From Dongia_B sp035539075 (GTDB taxonomy: Bacteria > Pseudomonadota > Alphaproteobacteria > Dongiales > Dongiaceae), in assembly GCA_035539075.1 (NCBI GenBank), contig DATLJB010000180.1:1-64000 (forward strand): 64,000 nt of DNA. The letters are read 5' to 3'. The notes under the pieces are model-generated. The model had not been told where the DNA came from. It worked only from the letters and a program-made list of their open reading frames with translations, and searched no databases. Made by a program: the position numbers and the translations under genes. Below are positions 34,741 to 44,482 of the stretch, piece after piece (position 1 is the first letter of the stretch; every line of letters begins with the position of its first letter).

Positions 34741-35490
34741 TTATTCCGTTACCTGAAGCATATCCTCCGCATTGTCGATCAGCGGGTCGGGTAGACAGAC
34801 CTCGGCCAGGCGGCGCGGATCGATGATGCGAATCGTTTCGCCCTGGACTTCGATGCCGATCTTCTGCAGTTCAGCCAAGGCCCGCGAGAAGCTCTCCCGC
34901 GTTATGCCGAGCTGCGAGGCAATGACGTTCTTCTCATAGGGCAGAATCACCCGCTCCGGCGTCCCCTGCTTGGCTGCCAGGACCAGCAAATGACAGCCGA
35001 CGCGCTGCACGGCCGAGCGCAGCTTGAGGTTCTTCACCTGCCGGACCAGCCGGCGGAACTGGCCCGAGAGGCAACCGACCAGTGCAACGGCGAGGCTTGG
35101 CTCACTAAGAACCGCGGAGCGGAAGGCGCTCGCCTGGATCAGCAGCAGGGTAGATTCTTCCACCACCCGCGCCTGCATCAAATACGCGGTATTCGTCAGC
35201 ACTGCGGCGGGAACGATGAGATCGGGCGCTTCAATGACCTCGATCAGCACTTCGCGATCGTCGATGGAGCGGCCATATAAATGAATGCAGCCCTCGATGA
35301 GAAATTGCTGGAAGGTGGGCTTCTCGCCCTGGTCAAACAGGATCGTCCCCTGGCGCACCCGGTGCTTGACGGACTTCGCCAGCAATCTGGCACGTTCCGG
35401 TCCCGGCAACTGCGACAGAACGGGGTGATCACCCAGGGGCATCTCGATATTACCATCCATCTTCAAATTGCGTCCCAGGCGCCTTTGCAT
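34741..35490 (-). CDS. Crp/Fnr-family transcriptional regulator without an iron-sulfur Cys cluster
   Basis: About 249 residues: a cyclic-nucleotide-binding-like sensor domain (VRQGTILFDQGEKPTFQQFLIEG), a long dimerisation helix, and a C-terminal HTH with NVIASQLGITRESFSRALAELQKIG, whose recognition helix carries the E-SFSR pattern typical of Fnr/Dnr proteins. The N-terminal four-Cys cluster of Fnr is absent, so direct oxygen sensing by a 4Fe-4S centre is unlikely; Dnr/NnrR-type sensing of NO or another signal is more likely. It is divergent from narK and its 256-base intergenic region holds two FNR-type boxes. The start may instead be the ATG at 35460. Confidence 0.85.
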   Translation of the reverse strand: MQRRLGRNLKMDGNIEMPLGDHPVLSQLPGPERARLLAKSVKHRVRQGTILFDQGEKPTFQQFLIEGCIHLYGRSIDDREVLIEVIEAPDLIVPAAVLTNTAYLMQARVVEESTLLLIQASAFRSAVLSEPSLAVALVGCLSGQFRRLVRQVKNLKLRSAVQRVGCHLLVLAAKQGTPERVILPYEKNVIASQLGITRESFSRALAELQKIGIEVQGETIRIIDPRRLAEVCLPDPLIDNAEDMLQVTE

Positions 35491-35621
35491 CGGGCCTGGC
35501 GAAAACGCCCTAACGATTCGGAACAGTGATCGCCGGCCTTTCTTGCCACATACCCGATTAGCGACTGGTGCGCCAGCAACCTGCTGAAAAGACGCCGTTT
35601 CCTCTGCGTTCGACTATGTAA

Positions 35622-35684
35622 GTGATATAAATCATCCGATGCATTGACATAAATCAATGATCCAATTGCACCGCTCTCTATCCT
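35622..35684 (+). promoter_or_regulatory. nar operon promoter with two FNR-type boxes
   Basis: Box 1 TTGACATAAATCAA (35644-35657) matches TTGAT-N4-ATCAA at 9 of 10 positions; box 2 GTGATATAAATCAT (35622-35635) matches at 8 of 10. A -10 TATCCT at 35679-35684 puts the start near 35691, so box 1 is centred at about -40.5 and box 2 at about -62.5, one pair of helical turns apart. This is the class II activation geometry, with a second upstream site. The divergent regulator gene could share the sites. Confidence 0.8.
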
Positions 35685-35746
35685 GACCGCGTCCGGTCGT
35701 TCCGTGCCGGGGCTGCATAGGAACGACGTCTCAGGAGGGGAAGGCA

Positions 35747-38476
35747 ATGCAAGCAAGGATCGATCCGAAAGCCAATCGGATCCTGGGGGTGAGTACCCTG
35801 GCATTTACCCTATGTTTCGCCGTCTGGTCGATTTTCTCGATCATCGGCATCGGCATCAAGCAGCAGCTTGGGCTCGATGATACGGAATTTGGCCTGCTGA
35901 TCGGCACGCCGATCCTCAGCGGCTCCCTCATCCGTCTGATCCTGGGGATCTGGGCCGACCGTTATGGCGGCCGCCTCATCATGACCTGGGTGATGCTGGC
36001 GGGCGCCAGCGCAACCTTCCTGCTTTCCTATGCCACGACTTACCCGATGATGCTGATCGCCGCCTTAGGCGTCGGTATTGCCGGCGGTTCCTTCGCTGTC
36101 GGCATTGCCTATGTCTCGCGCTGGTACCCGAAGGAGCGCCAGGGCACGGCCCTGGGCATTTTTGGCATGGGCAATGTCGGCGCCGCCGTCACCAAGCTGC
36201 TCGCCCCTCTGGTCATGGTGGCCTTTGGTTGGACCATGGTGGCGCAGATCTGGGCAGCCGTTCTTGCGGTGATGGCCCTCATCTACTGGTTCACCACCGA
36301 GGATGACCCCGTCCTCAAGGCCCGTCGCGCCGGCAAGGCGCAGGCCCTTTCCTTCGCGCAGCAGTTGGCGCCGCTGGCCGATGTCCGGGTCTGGCGATTC
36401 TCGCTCTATTACTTCTTCGTCTTCGGCGGCTTCGTCGCCTTGGCCCTGTGGCTGCCGCATTTCTATATCGGCACCTATCACCTGAACGTCGCCACCGCCG
36501 GCCTCCTCGGCGCCGCCTATTCGATCCCCGGCAGCCTGTTCCGCGTCTATGGCGGCATTCTCTCCGACAAGGTCGGCGCCCGGCGCGTCATGTACTGGTC
36601 GTTCGGCGCCGCCGTCATCTGCACCTTCCTGCTTTCCTATCCGGCGACAGATTACATCGTCCATGGCATCAACGGCGATATCCATTTCAGTTTCGCCCTC
36701 GGCCTCGTGCCTTTTACCATCGTCGCTTTCGTGCTCGGCTTCTTCATGGCGATCGGCAAGGCCGCGGTCTATCGCCATATCCCCGTCTATTATCCGGATC
36801 ATGTCGGGCCGGTCGGCGGTGTCGTCGGCATGATCGGCGGTCTTGGCGGTTTCATCCTGCCCATCGCGTTCGGCATGCTCAACGATTTGACGGGCCTCTG
36901 GACCAGCTGCTTCATGCTGCTGTTCCTGATCGTCGCCGTGAACCTCGCCTGGATGCATGCCGCGATCCTGCGCATGGAACGCAGCGCGACGAAGTCCGAT
37001 CGTCGTTATCTGGCCGAACTGCAGCCGGAGGCTCCAGAGACCCGTGGCGCCGTCATCGCTGACTGGAATCCGGAGAGCGAGAGCTTCTGGCAGGCGACGG
37101 GCCGGCGCATCGCCACCCGCAATCTCTGGATTTCGATCCCCGCCCTACTGCTTGCTTTCGCGGTCTGGATGGTGTGGTCGGTGGTGGTGGTCAACCTGCC
37201 CAGCATCGGCTTCAAGTTCACGCCGGATGAACTCTTCTGGCTGGCCGCCTTGCCGGGCCTCTCCGGCGCCGTGCTGCGCGGCTTCTATGCCTTCATGGTG
37301 CCGATCTTCGGTGGCCGCACCTGGACGACGTTTTCCACCGCCTCGCTGCTGGTGCCGGCGATCGGCATCGGCCTCGCCGTGCAGAACCCGGCGACGCCCT
37401 ACAATATCTTCCTGATCCTCGCGCTGCTCTGCGGGCTTGGCGGCGGCAACTTCGCCTCATCCATGGCCAATATCAGCTTCTTCTATCCGAAGGCGCGCAA
37501 GGGCCAGGCCTTGGCGCTCAATGCCGGGCTCGGCAATCTCGGCGTCTCTGTCGTGCAGTTCCTGGTGCCGGTGGTGATCACGCTCAGCGTCTTCGGCGCG
37601 CTTGGCGGCGATCCGCAGACCGCCACCACGGCCAGCGGCACCAAGCAGATCTGGCTGCAGAATGCCGGCTTCATCTGGGTGCCTCTCATCATCGCCGCCA
37701 CGCTAGCCGCCTGGTTCGGCATGAATGACATCGCCTCGGCCAAGGCCTCCTTCGCCGACCAGGCCGTCATCTTCAAGCGCAAGCATACCTGGATCCTGTG
37801 CTGGCTCTATACCGGCACCTTCGGTTCCTTCATCGGCTATTCGGCGGGCTTCCCGTTGCTCACCAAGGTGCTGTTCCCGGATATCAATCCGGTGACCTAT
37901 GCCTTCCTCGGCCCGCTGGTCGGTGCCGCCAGTCGTTCCTTCACCGGCTGGATGGCCGACCGCTGGGGCGGTGCGCGCGTCACCATCTGGGTGTTCCTGG
38001 CGATGATCGCGGCCGTCTGCGGCGTCCTCTTCTTCGTCGGCATCAAAGATGAGGCCAACGCCTTCTGGGGCTTCCTCGGCATGTTCCTGCTGCTCTTCGC
38101 AGCAAGCGGCGTCGGTAATTCCTCCACCTTCCAGATGATGCCGGCGATCTTCAGCGCCCTGTCGCTGCGCAAGGCCGCCGGCCAAGGCGCCGATGCCCTG
38201 GCTGCCGCCCAACGTGATGCCGCCAAGGAGGGTGCGGCCGTGCTCGGCTTTACCTCTGCGGTGGCAGCGATCGGCGCCTTCTTCATCCCCAAGAGCTTCG
38301 GTTCCTCGATCGCCCTGAGCGGGAGCCCGACCGCCGCCTTGATCGGCTTCATCATCTTCTATGTGACCTGCCTGGTTTTGACCTGGTGGTACTACACCCG
38401 CCGCAACGCGGAAGTCCGCCTGTCGGGCGCTGCATCCAAGGTGGTCACGCCTGCCTCCGCCACTGCCACGCATTAA
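35747..38476 (+). CDS. narK: Fused nitrate/nitrite transporter NarK1-NarK2
   Basis: 909 residues, about twice a NarK protein: two major-facilitator domains of about 12 helices each, joined near residue 435-460 by a polar linker (EAPETRGAVIADWNPESESFWQ). Each half has its own NarK signature region: GMGNVGAAVTKLLAPL in the first, GLGNLGVSVVQFLVPVV in the second, and transporter motifs such as WADRYGG and WMADRWGGARVT. Such NarK1K2 fusions are known from Paracoccus; NarK1 is thought to act as nitrate/proton symport and NarK2 as nitrate/nitrite exchange. First gene of the FNR-promoted operon, 12 bases before narG. Confidence 0.93.
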   Translation: MQARIDPKANRILGVSTLAFTLCFAVWSIFSIIGIGIKQQLGLDDTEFGLLIGTPILSGSLIRLILGIWADRYGGRLIMTWVMLAGASATFLLSYATTYPMMLIAALGVGIAGGSFAVGIAYVSRWYPKERQGTALGIFGMGNVGAAVTKLLAPLVMVAFGWTMVAQIWAAVLAVMALIYWFTTEDDPVLKARRAGKAQALSFAQQLAPLADVRVWRFSLYYFFVFGGFVALALWLPHFYIGTYHLNVATAGLLGAAYSIPGSLFRVYGGILSDKVGARRVMYWSFGAAVICTFLLSYPATDYIVHGINGDIHFSFALGLVPFTIVAFVLGFFMAIGKAAVYRHIPVYYPDHVGPVGGVVGMIGGLGGFILPIAFGMLNDLTGLWTSCFMLLFLIVAVNLAWMHAAILRMERSATKSDRRYLAELQPEAPETRGAVIADWNPESESFWQATGRRIATRNLWISIPALLLAFAVWMVWSVVVVNLPSIGFKFTPDELFWLAALPGLSGAVLRGFYAFMVPIFGGRTWTTFSTASLLVPAIGIGLAVQNPATPYNIFLILALLCGLGGGNFASSMANISFFYPKARKGQALALNAGLGNLGVSVVQFLVPVVITLSVFGALGGDPQTATTASGTKQIWLQNAGFIWVPLIIAATLAAWFGMNDIASAKASFADQAVIFKRKHTWILCWLYTGTFGSFIGYSAGFPLLTKVLFPDINPVTYAFLGPLVGAASRSFTGWMADRWGGARVTIWVFLAMIAAVCGVLFFVGIKDEANAFWGFLGMFLLLFAASGVGNSSTFQMMPAIFSALSLRKAAGQGADALAAAQRDAAKEGAAVLGFTSAVAAIGAFFIPKSFGSSIALSGSPTAALIGFIIFYVTCLVLTWWYYTRRNAEVRLSGAASKVVTPASATATH

Positions 38477-38488
38477 CGGATCAAAGAC

Positions 38489-41400
38489 ATGAGCCATTTT
38501 CTCGACCGCCTGACTTTCTTCCGCAAGAACATCGCCAGCTTCTCCGACGGCCATGGCGTGGTCACCAATGAAGACCGCACCTGGGAGGAGGGCTACCGCC
38601 AGCGCTGGCAGCACGACAAGATCGTGCGCTCGACCCATGGGGTGAACTGCACCGGCTCCTGCAGCTGGAAGGTCTATGTGAAGGGCGGCATCGTCACCTG
38701 GGAAACGCAGCAGACCGACTATCCCCGAACGCGCCCTGACATGCCCAACCACGAGCCGCGGGGCTGCGCCCGGGGTGCGAGCTATTCCTGGTATCTCTAC
38801 AGCGCCAACCGGGTGAAATATCCGCTGATCCGCCGCCGCCTGCTGGAACTCTGGCGCGCCGAACGCGCCAATAAGGGTCCCGTCCAGGCTTGGGCCGCCA
38901 TCGTCGAAGACAAGGCGAAAGCGAAATCCTATAAGCAGATCCGCGGCCTCGGCGGCTTCGTGCGGGCGAAATGGGACGAGGTCGAAGAGATCATCGCCGC
39001 CGCCAATGTCTATACGGCCAAGACCTATGGCCCCGACCGCATCGCCGGCTTCTCGCCGATCCCGGCCATGTCTATGGTTTCCTATGCCGCCGGCAGTCGT
39101 TACCTGTCGCTGATCGGTGGTGTCGGCCTGAGCTTCTACGACTGGTATTGCGATCTGCCGCCCTCAAGCCCGCAGACCTGGGGCGAGCAGACCGACGTAC
39201 CGGAAAGTGCCGACTGGTACAATTCGACCTTCCTGATGCTCTGGGGCTCCAACGTCCCGCAGACGCGCACCCCCGACGCGCATTTCTATACCGAGGTGCG
39301 CTACAAGGGCGCGAAATCCGTCGTCATCTGCCCTGATTACAGCGAAGCGGCGAAATTCGCCGATCTCTGGCTGCATCCGAAGCAAGGCACGGATGCGGCA
39401 CTCGCCATGGCGATGGGCCATGTCATCCTGAAGGAATTTCACCTCGCCAAGCGCAGCAGCTATTTCGAGGACTACTGCCGGCGCCTGACTGACCTCCCCA
39501 TGCTGGTGATGCTGGAGAAGCGCGGCAATGCTTACGTACCGGGCCGCTTCCTGCGCGCCGCCGATCTCCAGGGCGCGCTTGACCAGGCCAACAATCCGGA
39601 ATGGAAGACGCTGGCTTTCGACCGAAGCTCGGGCGAGGTCGTCGTCCCCAATGGCTCGATCGGCTTCCGCTGGGGTGAAAGCGGCAAATGGAATGTCGAG
39701 GAGAAGGATGCGCGCAGCGGCAAAGAGGCCGAGCTTCAGTTGTCGCTGGCCGACGGGCAGCATAGCCTCGCCGCCGTCGCCTTCCCCTATTTCGGGGCCG
39801 AGGCGCCGCATTCCTTCAACACGACCGACCATGCCGAGATCCAGGAACGGCAGACGCCCGTGCGCGAGATCATGACCAAGGACGGCCCCGTCCTGGTCGC
39901 CACCGTCTTCGATCTCCTGACCGGCAATTACGGCATCGATCGCGGCTTCGGCGGCGGCAATGTCGCCACGAGCTATGACGACAACGCGCCCTATACGCCA
40001 GCCTGGGCTGAGGCCATTACCGGCGTGCCGCGCGAGCAGATCATCACCGTCGCCCGCCAGTTCGCCGAGAATGCCGACAAGACCCATGGCAAGTCGATGG
40101 TGATCCTCGGTGCCGGCCTCAACCACTGGTACCACATGGACATGATCTATCGCGGCATCATCAACCTGCTGGTGCTATGCGGCTGCGTCGGCCAGTCCGG
40201 CGGTGGCTGGTCGCATTATGTCGGCCAGGAGAAGCTGCGGCCGCAGACCGGCTGGACGGCGCTCGCTTTCGCGCTCGACTGGAACCGGCCGCCCCGCCAC
40301 ATGAACTCCACCTCGTTCTTCTATGCCCATAGTTCGCAATGGCGCTATGAGAAGCTCAGCCCGGCGGAAATTCTGTCACCCCTCGCCGATGCAGGCGATC
40401 TGCCGCGCAGCCTGATCGACTATAACGTCAAGGCGGAGCGCATGGGCTGGCTGCCCTCGGCACCGCAGCTTGCCAGCAACCCGCTGCATATCGCAGCCGC
40501 GGCAAAGGCCGCCGGCAAGGATGTGCCGGCCTATGTCGCTGAGAGCCTGCAGTCCGGTGTCCTGAAATTCGCCGCCGAAGACCCCGATGCGCCCACCAAC
40601 CATCCGCGCAATCTCTTCGTCTGGCGCTCCAACCTGCTCGGCGCCTCCGGCAAGGGCCACGAATATTTCCTGAAGTACCTGCTCGGCACCGATCACGGCG
40701 TGCTCGGCAAGGATCTCGGCCATGAAGGAGCGGAGAAGCCGCAAGAGGTCGCCTGGCATAACGAGGCGGCGACCGGCAAGCTCGACCTGCTGGTGACGCT
40801 CGACTTCCGCATGTCGACCACCTGTGTCTATTCTGACATCGTGCTGCCGACCGCGACCTGGTACGAGAAGCACGACCTCAATACCTCCGACATGCATCCC
40901 TTCATCCATCCCTTGTCGGCGGCGGTCGATCCGGCCTGGGAATCACGCACCGACTGGGACATCTATAAGGGCATCGCCCGCGCCTTCTCGAAGGTGGCCG
41001 AGGGCCAGCTGGGGCGCGAAACCGATGTCGTACTGACGCCGATACTGCATGATACACCCGGTGAACTGGCGCAGCCTTTCGACGTCGCCGACTGGAAGAA
41101 GGGCGAATGCAACCCGATCCCCGGCAAGACCATGCCGACGGTGACGGTGGTCGAGCGCGACTATCCGCAGACCTATGCCAAGTTCACCTCCCTCGGGCCG
41201 TTGATGGAAACGGTCGGCAATGGCGGCAAGGGCATCGGCTGGAAGACCGAGCATGAGGTTGACTTCCTGAAGCAGCTCAACGGCACGGTGACGAAAGCCG
41301 GGGCCGGTCTGGGCCATGCGAAGATCGAGAGCGATATCGATGCCGCCGAAGTCATCCTGACCCTGGCACCGGAGACGAATGGCGAAGTCGCCGTCAAAGC

Positions 41401-42235
41401 CTGGGAAGCCCTGGGCCGTATCACCGGCCGCGACCATACCCATCTCGCTCTGGCGCGCCAGGACGACAAGATCCGCTTCCGCGATATCCAGGCACAGCCG
41501 CGCAAGATCATCTCCTCACCGACCTGGAGCGGCCTCGAGAGCGAGCATGTCAGCTACAACGCCTGCTACACCAATGTGCATGAGCTGATTCCCTGGCGTA
41601 CACTCACCGGCCGCCAGCAGTTCTACCAGGATCATAAATGGATGCGTGCCTTCGGCGAAGGGCTGGCCGTCTATCGTCCACCGATCGACACCAAGACGAT
41701 TCAACCGGTACGTGGCCGATTGACCGACGAACGCAAATCGGTGGTGCTGAACTTCATTACGCCGCATCAGAAATGGGGCATCCACAGCACCTACACCGAC
41801 AATCTGCTGATGCTGACCTTGTCCCGCGGCGGGCCCATCGTCTGGATCAGCGAGACGGACGCCAAGGCCGCCGGCATCGTCGACAATGATTGGATCGAAG
41901 CCTTCAACAGCAACGGCGCCCTGACGGCGCGCGCCGTGGTCAGCCAGCGCGTGCCCGCCGGGATGTGCATGATGTATCACGCCCAGGAAAAGATCGTGAA
42001 TGTGCCGGGCAGCGAGATCACCGGTAAGCGCGGCGGCATCCACAACTCGGTGACCAGGGTGTGCCCGAAACCGACGCATATGATCGGCGGCTATGCCCAG
42101 CTTTCCTACGGCTTCAACTACTACGGCACGGTAGGCGCCAATCGCGACGAATTCGTGGTCATCCGGAAGATGGAAAACATCGACTGGAAGGATAGCCCGC
42201 GCGAACAGGCCTCTACACCTGCGGCAGCGGAATAA
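38489..42235 (+). CDS. narG: Respiratory nitrate reductase alpha subunit NarG
   Basis: 1248 residues, membrane-bound cytoplasm-facing catalytic subunit that binds molybdo-bis-guanine dinucleotide and the FS0 4Fe-4S cluster. The N-terminal cluster ligands appear in THGVNCTGSCSWKVYVKGG and, further on, EPRGCARGASYS. Also present: MPNHEPRG, MSTTCVYSDIVLPTATWYEKHDLNTSDMHPFIHP and the C-terminal ALTARAVVSQRVPAGMCMMYHAQEK. Full-length, no signal peptide, as expected. It is followed by narH after 12 bases and fed by molybdate and MobB. Confidence 0.96.
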   Translation: MSHFLDRLTFFRKNIASFSDGHGVVTNEDRTWEEGYRQRWQHDKIVRSTHGVNCTGSCSWKVYVKGGIVTWETQQTDYPRTRPDMPNHEPRGCARGASYSWYLYSANRVKYPLIRRRLLELWRAERANKGPVQAWAAIVEDKAKAKSYKQIRGLGGFVRAKWDEVEEIIAAANVYTAKTYGPDRIAGFSPIPAMSMVSYAAGSRYLSLIGGVGLSFYDWYCDLPPSSPQTWGEQTDVPESADWYNSTFLMLWGSNVPQTRTPDAHFYTEVRYKGAKSVVICPDYSEAAKFADLWLHPKQGTDAALAMAMGHVILKEFHLAKRSSYFEDYCRRLTDLPMLVMLEKRGNAYVPGRFLRAADLQGALDQANNPEWKTLAFDRSSGEVVVPNGSIGFRWGESGKWNVEEKDARSGKEAELQLSLADGQHSLAAVAFPYFGAEAPHSFNTTDHAEIQERQTPVREIMTKDGPVLVATVFDLLTGNYGIDRGFGGGNVATSYDDNAPYTPAWAEAITGVPREQIITVARQFAENADKTHGKSMVILGAGLNHWYHMDMIYRGIINLLVLCGCVGQSGGGWSHYVGQEKLRPQTGWTALAFALDWNRPPRHMNSTSFFYAHSSQWRYEKLSPAEILSPLADAGDLPRSLIDYNVKAERMGWLPSAPQLASNPLHIAAAAKAAGKDVPAYVAESLQSGVLKFAAEDPDAPTNHPRNLFVWRSNLLGASGKGHEYFLKYLLGTDHGVLGKDLGHEGAEKPQEVAWHNEAATGKLDLLVTLDFRMSTTCVYSDIVLPTATWYEKHDLNTSDMHPFIHPLSAAVDPAWESRTDWDIYKGIARAFSKVAEGQLGRETDVVLTPILHDTPGELAQPFDVADWKKGECNPIPGKTMPTVTVVERDYPQTYAKFTSLGPLMETVGNGGKGIGWKTEHEVDFLKQLNGTVTKAGAGLGHAKIESDIDAAEVILTLAPETNGEVAVKAWEALGRITGRDHTHLALARQDDKIRFRDIQAQPRKIISSPTWSGLESEHVSYNACYTNVHELIPWRTLTGRQQFYQDHKWMRAFGEGLAVYRPPIDTKTIQPVRGRLTDERKSVVLNFITPHQKWGIHSTYTDNLLMLTLSRGGPIVWISETDAKAAGIVDNDWIEAFNSNGALTARAVVSQRVPAGMCMMYHAQEKIVNVPGSEITGKRGGIHNSVTRVCPKPTHMIGGYAQLSYGFNYYGTVGANRDEFVVIRKMENIDWKDSPREQASTPAAAE

Positions 42236-42247
42236 GGAGAAACCATC

Positions 42248-43810
42248 ATGAAAATCCGTGCCCAGATCGCCATGGTGCTGAACCTCGACAAATGCATCGG
42301 TTGTCACACCTGCTCGGTCACCTGCAAGAATGTCTGGACCAGCCGCGATGGCGTTGAATATGCCTGGTTCAACAATGTCGAGACCAAGCCCGGGATCGGC
42401 TATCCAAAGGACTGGGAGAACCAGAAGAAATGGAATGGCGGCTGGATTCGCCGCAAGAACGGCAAACTGGAGCCGCGCCTCGGCGGCAAATTCCGCGTGC
42501 TCGCCAATATCTTCATGAATCCCGACCTGCCGGAAATCGACGACTATTACGAACCCTTCACCTATGACTACGCCCATCTGCAGACGGCGGGTTTGAGCCA
42601 GGCCGCACCGACCGCGCGTCCCCGCTCGGTCATCACCGGCCAGCAGATGGACAAGATCAACTGGGGGCCGAACTGGGAGGAGATCCTCGGCGGCGAATTT
42701 TCCAAGCGCAGCCAGGACCAGAATTTCGAGGCCATGGAGAAAGAGATTTACGGCCAGTTCGAAAACACCTTCATGATGTATCTGCCGCGCCTGTGCGAGC
42801 ACTGCCTCAACCCGGCCTGCGTTGCGGCCTGCCCGTCGGGGTCGATCTACAAGCGCGAGGAAGACGGCATCGTTCTTATCGACCAGGACAAGTGCCGGGG
42901 CTGGCGGATGTGCGTCAGCGCCTGCCCCTACAAGAAGATCTATTACAACTGGGAGAGCGGCAAGGCGGAGAAATGCATCTTCTGCTATCCCCGCATCGAA
43001 GTCGGCCAGCCGACCGTCTGTTCGGAAACCTGCGTCGGCCGTATCCGCTATCTCGGCGTCATGCTCTATGATGCCGACCGCATCGAGGAAGCGGCCAGCG
43101 CGGCCAACGACAAGGATCTCTATCAGGCGCAGCTCGACATCTTCCTCGATCCGCATGATCCGCAGGTAATCGCCCAGGCCCGCGCCGACGGCATTCCGGA
43201 AGCATGGCTGACTGCTGCCGCCAATTCGCCCGCTTACAAGATGGCGATCGACTGGAAGATCGCCTTCCCCCTGCATCCCGAATACCGCACCCTGCCGATG
43301 GTCTGGTATGTGCCGCCGCTCTCCCCCATCCAGGCGAAGGCACAATCCGGCGAACTCGGCCAAAACGGTGTCATCCCCGATGTCGGCAAGCTGCGTATTC
43401 CGCTCCGCTATCTCGCCAACCTCCTGACCGCCGGCGACGAACAGCCGGTTAAGCTGGCCCTAGAGCGGCTGCTGGCGATGCGCGCCTATATGCGGGCGCG
43501 CCATGTCGATGGCGTCGAAGCAAATGACGTGCTGGCGCAGGTCGGGCTCGACAAGGCGCTGGTGGAGGACATGTACAAGATCTTGGCGATCGCCAATTAC
43601 GAGGACCGCTTCGTCATCCCGACGACGCATCGCGAATATGCCGAGAACGCCTTCGACCTCAAGAGCTCTTGCGGCTTCAGCTTCGGCAATGGCTGCTCCA
43701 GCGGCGCGAATGACGTGGGTCTCTTCGGCAAGCCGAAGCATCAGCATGGCGTCAAGGCGCAGGACCCGTTGAGCACGGTACGCCCGGCATCCGCGGATAT
43801 TTCAAAATGA
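42248..43810 (+). CDS. narH: Respiratory nitrate reductase beta subunit NarH
   Basis: 520 residues, iron-sulfur electron-transfer subunit. Four cysteine clusters are visible: CIGCHTCSVTCKNVW near residue 16; CEHCLNPACVAACPSG near 183; CRGWRMCVSACPYKK near 216, where Trp replaces a Cys as in the 3Fe-4S cluster of NarH; and CIFCYPRI with CSETCVGRIRYLG near 245-270. Its stop overlaps the narJ start by four bases. Preceded by AAGGAGAAACC, a strong ribosome site. Confidence 0.96.
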   Translation: MKIRAQIAMVLNLDKCIGCHTCSVTCKNVWTSRDGVEYAWFNNVETKPGIGYPKDWENQKKWNGGWIRRKNGKLEPRLGGKFRVLANIFMNPDLPEIDDYYEPFTYDYAHLQTAGLSQAAPTARPRSVITGQQMDKINWGPNWEEILGGEFSKRSQDQNFEAMEKEIYGQFENTFMMYLPRLCEHCLNPACVAACPSGSIYKREEDGIVLIDQDKCRGWRMCVSACPYKKIYYNWESGKAEKCIFCYPRIEVGQPTVCSETCVGRIRYLGVMLYDADRIEEAASAANDKDLYQAQLDIFLDPHDPQVIAQARADGIPEAWLTAAANSPAYKMAIDWKIAFPLHPEYRTLPMVWYVPPLSPIQAKAQSGELGQNGVIPDVGKLRIPLRYLANLLTAGDEQPVKLALERLLAMRAYMRARHVDGVEANDVLAQVGLDKALVEDMYKILAIANYEDRFVIPTTHREYAENAFDLKSSCGFSFGNGCSSGANDVGLFGKPKHQHGVKAQDPLSTVRPASADISK

Positions 43811-44481
43811 CGGAGCATGGCATGAAGACGTTCAAGATTCTCTCCGCGTTGCTTTCCTATCCGGAAGCAGAGACGCTGGCGCATGATGGCGAGATGGCAG
43901 AGGTCCTTCGCCATGAGGACCTGCTGCCGAAACGCCATCAGGCGGCAGTGATCGCCTTCATGGCCGAGCTCGCGTCGTGCGATGTCCTCGATGCCCAGGA
44001 GCAGTATGTGTCGTTATTCGACCGCAACCGGTCCCTGTCGCTGCATCTCTACGAGCATGTCCACGGTGAATCGCGCGACCGTGGGCAGGCGATGGTGCAG
44101 TTGGCGGAGCTCTATCACCTGCATGGGCTCGATATCAGCGCTCATGAATTGCCCGACTACCTGCCGCTGTTCCTCGAATTCCTGTCGCTGCTGCCGGCCA
44201 AGGCAGCCGCCTCACTGCTGAGCGAAGCGGTGCATGTGGTGGCCGCGCTGCATGAAAAGCTGATCCAGCGCCATAGTCCCTACGCGGTGCTGCTGGAGGC
44301 GATCGAATCCCTGGCGGCAAAGGCGCCGGACCGGGTCGCCGTCGAGGAGACGCTGCGGGCACTGCAGCCCGACGCCGACAGTCTCGCGGCACTCGACCGC
44401 GAGTGGGAGGAAGAAGCTGTGCGTTTCACCGCGGCCCCCGGACCGGACGGTACCGCCGCCGCATCTTGCGGGAGGCAATAA
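43807..44481 (+). CDS. narJ: Nitrate reductase molybdenum cofactor assembly chaperone NarJ
   Basis: 224 residues (TorD/NarJ family), cytoplasmic chaperone that holds NarG for molybdopterin and Fe-S insertion and is not part of the final enzyme. Family patterns: FKILSALLSYPEAETLA, YVSLFDRNRSLSLHLYEHVHGESRDRGQAM and ELPDYLPLFLEFLSLL. Starts with a four-base overlap with narH; an in-frame ATG at 43822 is the alternative. narI follows with one base between. Confidence 0.93.
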   Translation: MTEHGMKTFKILSALLSYPEAETLAHDGEMAEVLRHEDLLPKRHQAAVIAFMAELASCDVLDAQEQYVSLFDRNRSLSLHLYEHVHGESRDRGQAMVQLAELYHLHGLDISAHELPDYLPLFLEFLSLLPAKAAASLLSEAVHVVAALHEKLIQRHSPYAVLLEAIESLAAKAPDRVAVEETLRALQPDADSLAALDREWEEEAVRFTAAPGPDGTAAASCGRQ

Positions 44482-44482
44482 G

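Noticed and set aside
35747..38476. narK as two separate genes or a frameshifted pair
   Set aside because: One uninterrupted frame covers both transporter domains with a natural linker, and NarK1-NarK2 fusions are known in Alphaproteobacteria.
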